A DNA stretch of 5,567 nucleotides, from contig JAKARU010000064.1 in assembly GCA_021819225.1 (NCBI GenBank), positions 1-5,567 of the forward strand. The letters are read 5' to 3'. Shown here one piece after another: positions 1 to 4,614 of the stretch (position 1 is the stretch's first letter; every line of letters starts with the position of its first letter). The DNA is from Thermoplasmata archaeon (GTDB lineage Archaea; Thermoplasmatota; Thermoplasmata; Thermoplasmatales; Thermoplasmataceae). The notes under the pieces were generated by a model. That model was given only the letters and a program-made list of their open reading frames with translations, was not told where the DNA came from and ran no database searches. The position numbers and the translations under genes are program-made.

Positions 1-2716
1 CATTGGTAGATGTAAAGGTGATCGTGTTTGTATCTGATTCATTGGTTGTTCCGTTGAAAGTAACAGCCCAGGATGTGCCAGAAGGGAGGCCTGATTCAAT
101 GAAATTTATATCGTATTTATTTACAACTACATACCCTTTCTGCATGACAAGCCCTGTGTGGTAATCTGTATGATTTGAAACAGAACATGACTGATATTCA
201 GGATCAAAAAGGACGAACGGTGTATCGCTATACATCGTAACATGGACGCTGGCCGATACAGGTAAAAGTACCTGGAAGCTAGCATTATTCACCGGAAAGA
301 CAAAACCGCTGGTAAAGAGAGATTCACTGGAATAGATTGAAGCGGCAAACACAAAACCAGAATAATTGCCGGATGATGAACTGAAAGTGCTGAATGAATA
401 GGGAAATGGTAAGCCATTCATATTAATTTCAACAGTAGCTAATGTCATTTCTGGGATGGATATTTTATCGGATAAGATGGTACTGGAACTCAGGTCAACA
501 GTACCGATATAGAAAAATGAGTATGATAACGAGGAAAGGCCGGAAATTAGTGAAGGACTTGCGTATTGAACCAGCGCAGCAAAGGCATAGAACGACCCAT
601 TCGGCGCAATAAATGTTATATTCAGGTTCCTGCCAGACCCACTATTGATGGTCATAACACTGGCAGAAATATTGTAGGTTAAATGTGTGTAAGGGTTAAG
701 AAAATTTAGAGAAGATACCTTGACTTTGCTTGTCACGAGTTCGAATGTATAATTACCTTTCAGATCAAGTACTGGATTTGTTATCTCTATAGTGTGTAAA
801 TATATAGGTGGGATTGTTAAGACAAGAGAATTTGTTGATATATCAGTATAAAAGCTGGAGGAATATGATAAATCTAATTGGTTTTCCAAGCTCTCTAAAC
901 TCATGTCAACTGAAACGTTCGCATAAGGTGAAATGAAATAGTTTGTATCAGATGTCGATGTGAATTTTATGCCATTGACACTACCGTAAATAGTAGTTGA
1001 ATGACTGAATTCTGCTGGAACGCTTTTAAGCACCAGTGAGAGTGAAATATTATGCGGCTCAAGGAAATCAACATTTACCGTTTGTGTGGATGATGTTATG
1101 TTATCAGTAAAAGTCTGTGCAAGGCACCCGTTCAAGTTTGAATATTCGTTTTTAACCTGAATTTGGAAACCGGACGATGGTAGATAAAAAGTGGCATTAT
1201 CAGCGCCTATGCTGAAAAATGATTCAAGATCACTGCCAAATAAAGATGTTCCGGGGTTTGCTGGGATCTGATTGCTGAAAGCAAAACACGTTACTGATCC
1301 AGCAACTGTGTCATTTGCAGTAACAGAGACCCTGTGAAGTGCTATGGTAATATTAGCTCCGGAAACAGAGTTAGAATAGTATGATTCCTGATATGTGTAA
1401 AATAAAGAGAAGTTCTGAAAGATTGCATCGATTAGAACTGGAGAGGCAAGAGTTGTGATATTCTCACTTACCGTACCGGTTGTCGAATTGTAATAAAGGC
1501 CGTCGGTCATTCCACAGGCATAAGGTTGATGATATCTCAATATGATACCAAATGTTCCTGAAACTCCGGTAAACGTGACAAGATGTGTGGTTAATGCTGG
1601 GGAAGTGGCAGTTAAATTTAAAGGCTCCCCAGATAATGTGACACCCTGAGCCAAGGCATATTTCAGGGTGTCTGTCGAGCAGTATTCATGTTGTGAGTAT
1701 TTTAAAGGAAAAACTAATAAAAAGGTAAATGAGCCGTTTCCAGCATGAACCACAAAAGTGTTGTTACCGTAAGGCTGCATGGCCAGGGAAATCACGCTTG
1801 AAAATGATAAGTTCAATGTTGTTGCTTCAAGCAATACTTCATCTCCATAAAGTGAATATTTTGAAGAAATTGCCATTTTAACAGTGTAAAGAGGGAATGT
1901 TACACTGTAGGATGCTTTACCTGACACGGTGATTGCGATATTTGCCTTTGAGAAGTTGTAAATAAAAACCAGATCGTAATGGCCAGCGGGTAGAACCAGG
2001 AAGTAATTGGCTTCATATTCGGAAAATGCAATTTGAGTGCTCGTATTGTTAAAGGATATTGTTCCAGAAACATACGTGCCTGAGCTTGATGCGTCTGTGA
2101 AAGTGAATGATTCAAGATACAGTGCGGGAAAGTTTACTGTATATGAGAAATTATATTCACCGGAGGTCGGGGAGAACTTAATGTTTAAATTATGGAGAGG
2201 CAAATAATTGGAATCAGTCCCATTATAACCAACAGCGAAAACAAGTTCATAATTAAATAGTGAGCAAAGACTGACATCACGTATATTTATAGTCGACTCC
2301 GTGGAGGTATATTCTAAAAATGTGAAACAAGATGGAGGCGCCCCATATATTTCGTCTAATTGAGTCTGCCAACTTGCGAACGATAGGTTTAAACCTGTTT
2401 CATGTATTGTTATATTATATTCTGCGCTTGAAATAAAGTTTTTTGAAACAGTATCTGGTTTTCTCTCATTTGTAGCCGCAACAGGTTTCTGCAGAATGTT
2501 TCCAAGTGATAAAGGTTTCTGAACCACGGCATTGTTCTTCTGGATGAGATTATTTGCAACATGGCTCTGAGATGAATATTCGTTTTGGTGATAAACGTTC
2601 GCCACTGAACCATCATAACCTGTTGTACCGTTTGATATTAAAAAAGAACCAAATGTTATTAAAAATACGCCAACCACTACAACTGCAATGATTTTCTTCT
2701 GCCTGTTTGACAGCAT
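1..2716 (-). CDS. Large sequon-rich cell-surface / S-layer-like protein, C-terminus beyond window
   Basis: The frame is open without a stop for 905 codons from the ATG at 2716-2714 to the left window edge, so the 3' end is missing. An in-frame TAG lies a few codons upstream, and a TATA box sits about 25 bp upstream, which fixes the start. Residues 1-8 (MLSNRQKK) are basic. Residues 9-27 are hydrophobic, giving a signal peptide or signal anchor, so the rest should lie outside the membrane. The body is Ser/Thr/Asn/Tyr/Phe rich, with about 30 N-X-S/T sequons (for example N101, N165, N254, N539, N888) and only seven Cys, as expected for an archaeal surface glycoprotein. Degenerate repeats alternate a V-x-F-P strand (about 193-197, 272-276, 548-553) with an N-x-[TS]-F-x-LP-x-G-x-[YF] type strand (about 236-251, 318-336, 507-520, 811-828). 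Residues 872-889 carry the FIESGLPSGTSWAVTFNG module, seen in many Thermoplasmata secreted proteins. A weaker version lies at 102-118. I see no enzyme motif. The role is structural or adhesive by inference. Confidence 0.88.
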   Translation of the reverse strand, partial: MLSNRQKKIIAVVVVGVFLITFGSFLISNGTTGYDGSVANVYHQNEYSSQSHVANNLIQKNNAVVQKPLSLGNILQKPVAATNERKPDTVSKNFISSAEYNITIHETGLNLSFASWQTQLDEIYGAPPSCFTFLEYTSTESTINIRDVSLCSLFNYELVFAVGYNGTDSNYLPLHNLNIKFSPTSGEYNFSYTVNFPALYLESFTFTDASSSGTYVSGTISFNNTSTQIAFSEYEANYFLVLPAGHYDLVFIYNFSKANIAITVSGKASYSVTFPLYTVKMAISSKYSLYGDEVLLEATTLNLSFSSVISLAMQPYGNNTFVVHAGNGSFTFLLVFPLKYSQHEYCSTDTLKYALAQGVTLSGEPLNLTATSPALTTHLVTFTGVSGTFGIILRYHQPYACGMTDGLYYNSTTGTVSENITTLASPVLIDAIFQNFSLFYTYQESYYSNSVSGANITIALHRVSVTANDTVAGSVTCFAFSNQIPANPGTSLFGSDLESFFSIGADNATFYLPSSGFQIQVKNEYSNLNGCLAQTFTDNITSSTQTVNVDFLEPHNISLSLVLKSVPAEFSHSTTIYGSVNGIKFTSTSDTNYFISPYANVSVDMSLESLENQLDLSYSSSFYTDISTNSLVLTIPPIYLHTIEITNPVLDLKGNYTFELVTSKVKVSSLNFLNPYTHLTYNISASVMTINSGSGRNLNITFIAPNGSFYAFAALVQYASPSLISGLSSLSYSFFYIGTVDLSSSTILSDKISIPEMTLATVEINMNGLPFPYSFSTFSSSSGNYSGFVFAASIYSSESLFTSGFVFPVNNASFQVLLPVSASVHVTMYSDTPFVLFDPEYQSCSVSNHTDYHTGLVMQKGYVVVNKYDINFIESGLPSGTSWAVTFNGTTNESDTNTITFTSTN
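50..103 (-). other. ESGLPSGTSW surface-protein module (residues 872-889)
   Basis: The sequence FIESGLPSGTSWAVTFNG is directly readable here within the large surface protein. The pattern [FY]-x-E-S-G-L-P-x-G-T-x-W-x-V-x-x-x-G is a recurrent extracellular beta-domain signature in Thermoplasmata and other archaeal secreted proteins, including extensions of thermopsin-like proteases. It usually occurs in several copies near the C-terminal part, so further copies beyond the left edge are likely. Its exact function is not established as far as I know. Confidence 0.75.
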
Positions 2717-2734
2717 ACGTGGAGTTATATTTAA

Positions 2735-2745
2735 CTATATATAAA
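2735..2745 (-). promoter_or_regulatory. Archaeal TATA box for the surface-protein gene (leaderless)
   Basis: Read on the minus strand this is TTTATATATAG, matching the archaeal box A consensus. The TTTATATA core is centred about 25 bp before the A of the ATG at 2716. Archaeal transcription begins about 24-27 bp downstream of the TATA centre, so the mRNA should start at or within a few bases of the start codon. No Shine-Dalgarno-like GGAGG or GGTG lies directly before the ATG (the upstream bases read ATAACTCCACGT). This fits a leaderless transcript, the common mode in Thermoplasmata. Confidence 0.72.
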
Positions 2746-2818
2746 TTCCTAATCTCCCAAATCATTAGGCACTATCAATGAATGTTTTCCTTTGTGTCTC
2801 TGAATAGAAATGCTTATT
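2746..2818. other. Intergenic flank between surface-gene TATA box and IS palindrome
   Basis: This AT-rich stretch separates the divergent surface-protein gene from the transposase. I find no open frame with a credible product, no RNA gene and no clear repeat in its first 60 bases. The left end of the insertion sequence should fall in it or just after it, most likely near 2811. The surface gene therefore keeps only about 65 bp of upstream DNA beyond its TATA box before the element begins. Confidence 0.5.
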
Positions 2819-2824
2819 ATATAA
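2817..2824 (+). promoter_or_regulatory. Candidate TATA box for the transposase
   Basis: The sequence TTATATAA (in the context CTTATTATATAATG) lies inside the proposed left terminal repeat. Its centre is about 20-26 bp before the first residues of the conserved transposase N-terminus (2841-2847). The spacing is like that of the surface-protein gene and suggests a transcript beginning around 2841-2846, that is, leaderless. The site overlaps the 26-bp palindrome, so binding of a repressor or of transposase there could compete with the TATA-binding protein. That last point is inference. Confidence 0.4.
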
Positions 2825-2844
2825 TGTGTAATTACACATTATAT
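2819..2844. repeat. Perfect 26-bp palindrome at the 5' end of the transposase gene
   Basis: The arm ATATAATGTGTAA at 2819-2831 is followed at once by its exact reverse complement TTACACATTATAT at 2832-2844, with no spacer. It spans the candidate transposase TATA box, the last in-frame stop (TAA, 2829-2831) and the position where the protein should begin. A dyad without a loop suits a dimeric DNA-binding protein better than an RNA hairpin. It could be an operator, a transposase binding site, or the junction left by recombination of two inverted copies. Confidence 0.8.
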
Positions 2845-4205
2845 CATTCATTCGTTACAAGAGGATCGGCAACAAGGATTACGCCTATGAAGTCTCATCT
2901 TATTACGACAAGGTAAAGAAGAGACCTGCGCAAAGGAGCAGATATCTAGGGCAGGTTGATCCTGTCACAAAGAAGATCGTTCATCCCGGCAGGAAACCGT
3001 CCAGGGAGAAACTTATACTTGATTTCGGGGATTCCTTCTTTGTCATAAGATACATGCAGGAGAATCTGAATGAAATATATTCTTTTCTGAAAGAAAACAA
3101 TGCACTATCTCTTGTCCTGTATAAGATCCTCGGAAAGGGATCGATGAGGAGAGCACATGCATGGTACGATGGTAACATTGTGAGATATCTTGCACCTTCT
3201 GATATGAGATCACAGAGGATATCAGATTTCCTGAAGGGGTTCGGTGATGAATCCCTTATCAGGTCTTTCTATGCCAAATATTTGAAGCCGCCTGAGAGTG
3301 GCATATCCATTGATACCACAGCTTTACCCAACCAGGCTGATCTCGATATAACGCATTGTGGTCACTCATCAGAGACCATGGAGGAGGAGATCAAGCTCCT
3401 CCTTGTCATGGATCGTGAAAGGAACAGACCTCTCTATTTCCGTTACCTGCCTGGAAGCATTCTTGATGTCTCCGTGCTGGAGACAACAAGATCAGAGATG
3501 GAGAACCTCGGTATAAGATCCTCACTCACCATAATGGATGCCGGCTTCTTCTCTGAAAATAATATAGGATCCATGTGCGACAGGAAACATGACTTTCTGA
3601 TCCGGGTTCCTGCCAACAGATCCATATACAGGGATGCAATTGAGAGATCATCATACATCGAGGATCCTGATAAAGCCGTGATATATGGAAACAGGATACT
3701 CTTCATACAATCCACAATGGAAAAATTCTCTGGACATTCCGTACATGTTCATACAATCCTTGATCCTGAGAGAAGGGGGAGGGAACTCAGGAGATACCTG
3801 CTAAAGTATCCAAAGGATTATGATGCCTTCACTGTGAAGAGAAAAGGCTTCATGGTACTCATGAGTTCGTCGCACATAGAAAGAGAGAAACTCATTCCGC
3901 TCTATTACAGCAGGCAGTACGTGGAGAAGGCTTTCTCATATTCCAAGGATGATCTTTCCCTCCTTCCCCTGCGGGTACACAGGGAGGAATCACTGAGGGG
4001 ATACCTGTTCATCACCTTTCTGTCGCTTATCGTATATATGGAGATCCAGAAACGCCTGGAATCCGTTGAGTTATCCATGGATATACTGAGAAACATCAAG
4101 TGCAAGGTCTATGACAGGGAAATCGTGCTTCAGGAACTAACGAAGGATCAGAAGAAACTGTTCGAGAAGATAAATGTCATAGTGCCTAATGTGATGGGAA
4201 TTTAG
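2841..4205 (+). CDS. IS1634-like DDE transposase, start codon degraded (ATA); possibly inactive
   Basis: This protein would cut and join the ends of its insertion sequence. The DDE set is visible: D158 in SIDTTA, D233 in TIMDAGF, and E362 in YYSRQYVEKAFSYSK. The last matches exactly the Y-(2)-R-(3)-E-(6)-K signature of the IS4 superfamily (numbers from codon 2841; subtract 71 to count from the ATG at 3054). An insertion between D2 and E and the N-terminal FIRYKRIGNKDYAYEV / RSRYLGQVD region fit IS1634-type enzymes. Full length would be about 454 residues. The frame is open back to the stop at 2829-2831, and the family N-terminus is readable from 2844, yet no ATG, GTG or TTG occurs before 3054. 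The ATA at 2841 sits where Met would be expected, so an ATG-to-ATA change is likely. Starting at 3054 would lose 71 conserved residues, so that ATG is probably not the original start. The stop is TAG. The catalytic core looks intact, so any loss of function is recent. Confidence 0.85.
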   Translation: MSFIRYKRIGNKDYAYEVSSYYDKVKKRPAQRSRYLGQVDPVTKKIVHPGRKPSREKLILDFGDSFFVIRYMQENLNEIYSFLKENNALSLVLYKILGKGSMRRAHAWYDGNIVRYLAPSDMRSQRISDFLKGFGDESLIRSFYAKYLKPPESGISIDTTALPNQADLDITHCGHSSETMEEEIKLLLVMDRERNRPLYFRYLPGSILDVSVLETTRSEMENLGIRSSLTIMDAGFFSENNIGSMCDRKHDFLIRVPANRSIYRDAIERSSYIEDPDKAVIYGNRILFIQSTMEKFSGHSVHVHTILDPERRGRELRRYLLKYPKDYDAFTVKRKGFMVLMSSSHIEREKLIPLYYSRQYVEKAFSYSKDDLSLLPLRVHREESLRGYLFITFLSLIVYMEIQKRLESVELSMDILRNIKCKVYDREIVLQELTKDQKKLFEKINVIVPNVMGI

Positions 4206-4232
4206 GAAATTTTCTTATTCATATATGAATAA
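4206..4232 (+). terminator. T-rich stretch and 18-bp palindrome after the transposase
   Basis: Directly after the transposase stop comes a T-rich run (AAATTTTCTTATTC) and then the perfect palindrome TTATTCATATATGAATAA (4215-4232). Archaeal RNA polymerase terminates mainly at T-rich tracts in the non-template strand, so this is a plausible end for the transposase transcript. It might equally be a protein binding site within the IS right end, because the palindrome is AT-only in its core and would make a weak RNA hairpin. Confidence 0.4.
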
Positions 4233-4302
4233 ATTAAGGAAATCTGGAATTGCCTTTTCATGGATAAAGCGATGAAGTAAATTATGATTGGAGAATGAGA
4301 CA
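4233..4302. other. Non-coding tail of the insertion sequence
   Basis: No frame of credible length or composition occurs here. The stretch lies between the transposase terminator and the proposed right terminal repeat. I see no strong hairpin, repeat or RNA motif in it. Confidence 0.4.
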
Positions 4303-4312
4303 TTTATATAAA
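4303..4312 (+). promoter_or_regulatory. Consensus TATA box at the right end of the IS, facing outward
   Basis: TTTATATAAA is a perfect archaeal box A and is itself palindromic, so polarity cannot be read from it alone. Read rightward, transcription would start at about 4331-4335 and run into the gene-poor stretch before the DUF2079-like gene, antisense to that gene's downstream end. Read leftward, it would point into the 3' end of the transposase. No ATG lies near the predicted rightward start, so any product would be an untranslated RNA or would use a poor start codon. Confidence 0.4.
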
Positions 4313-4355
4313 AAGACAAATTTTAGTGTTAATTATCATTATTTTCGTTACAAAC

Positions 4356-4379
4356 CTGAAAAAGCGGCTCGTTTTTCAG
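4356..4379. repeat. Inverted repeat CTGAAAAA / TTTTTCAG, 8-bp stem
   Basis: CTGAAAAA at 4356-4363 pairs perfectly with TTTTTCAG at 4372-4379 across an 8-base loop (GCGGCTCG). On the plus strand the distal arm contains five T residues, so a rightward transcript from 4303 could pause or end here. On the minus strand the same holds for the other arm. It may also be a helix of a larger RNA. Confidence 0.5.
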
Positions 4380-4461
4380 CAGAGAAATGAGGGCGACTTT
4401 AATGATCCTCCGAAGAAAATTGATCATAGTTGTACGATCTTCATGATTAGAGAGACGCGGG

Positions 4462-4494
4462 CCCCAGCCTTGTTTGCCATAATTTGCTCTGGGG
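4462..4494. repeat. Inverted repeat CCCCAG / CTGGGG, GC-rich 6-bp stem
   Basis: CCCCAG at 4462-4467 is complementary to CTGGGG at 4489-4494 with a 21-base loop. It could extend by a G-C pair next to a bulge. A GC-rich stem of this kind stands out in the local AT-rich background. It is short enough to arise by chance, and its value depends on whether the surrounding region is transcribed. Confidence 0.35.
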
Positions 4495-4580
4495 ATCGGC
4501 ATTTCTCCTGGTAGCGAAAAATCCGCCTGTCGCTGAATCCATGCCTGTGAATAAGATGAGGGCCAGCTGCATTTTTTTCT

Positions 4581-4613
4581 CTCATTGATGCTTATTTGAA
4601 CGAAATGAATGAG
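4581..4613 (-). terminator. Weak inverted repeat after the DUF2079-like gene
   Basis: CTCATT at 4581-4586 is complementary to AATGAG at 4608-4613, immediately beyond the stop codon of the minus-strand gene that ends at 4615. The position suits an mRNA 3' end. However, the loop is about 21 bases and no long T tract follows on the minus strand, so a terminator role is uncertain. Confidence 0.25.
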
Positions 4614-4614
4614 T

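Larger units (their letters stand above)
2811..4318 (+). mobile_element. Insertion sequence, IS4 superfamily (IS1634-like), ends tentative
   Basis: A single DDE transposase frame fills almost the whole element. The ends are placed from one imperfect inverted match. The left end at 2811-2833 begins TGCTTATTATATAATGTG. The reverse complement of 4294-4318 begins TGTCTTTTTATATAAATG. They agree at about 20 of 25 aligned columns with two single-base gaps. Both are AT-rich, so chance similarity is possible, and I found no target-site duplication flanking them. The element would be about 1.5 kb, the usual size for a single-gene IS of this type. Codon use in the transposase looks GC-richer than in the neighbouring envelope genes, consistent with separate origin. 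Confidence 0.6.
4324..4614. other. Gene-poor, GC-richer stretch with inverted repeats; no recognised gene
   Basis: About 290 bp between the IS and the DUF2079-like gene contain no convincing coding frame. Short frames exist on both strands (4326-4514 plus, GTG start; 4424-4585 minus, ATG start) and overlap each other. Neither resembles a family I know. The segment 4360-4560 is noticeably richer in G+C than its flanks and holds inverted repeats at 4356-4379 and 4462-4494. Possible readings are a structured non-coding RNA expressed from the TATA box at 4303, or the decayed remains of an older element or gene. The sequence alone does not decide between them. Confidence 0.35.

Noticed and set aside
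1900..2616. Short minus-strand frames inside the surface-protein gene (1900-2115 and 2410-2616)
   Set aside because: They are out-of-frame shadows of the continuous 905-codon frame, with no independent support.
2824..2919. ATG at 2824 in the +1 frame with a programmed -1 frameshift into the transposase
   Set aside because: No slippery heptamer is visible in the overlap, and the family N-terminus is already in the main frame from 2844. A shift would have to occur inside the palindrome.
3054..4205. Transposase starting at the first in-frame ATG (3054)
   Set aside because: In-frame translation upstream to 2844 matches the conserved family N-terminus, so this ATG is most likely internal. It was kept only as a fallback start.
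4261..4360. C/D-box sRNA-like motifs (GCGATGA and CTGA)
   Set aside because: The C box has a mismatch, and no properly spaced C'/D' pair is visible. Motifs this short occur by chance.
4326..4514. 62-codon plus-strand frame starting with GTG
   Set aside because: The composition is unconvincing and it has no recognisable family. The start falls upstream of the predicted transcription start, and it overlaps another short frame on the opposite strand.
4424..4585. 53-codon minus-strand frame starting ATG, about 30 bp after the DUF2079-like gene
   Set aside because: It has basic residues and a credible start codon, but no recognised motif, no ribosome-binding site and no promoter. It is possible as a small gene or relic but not supportable as a CDS.
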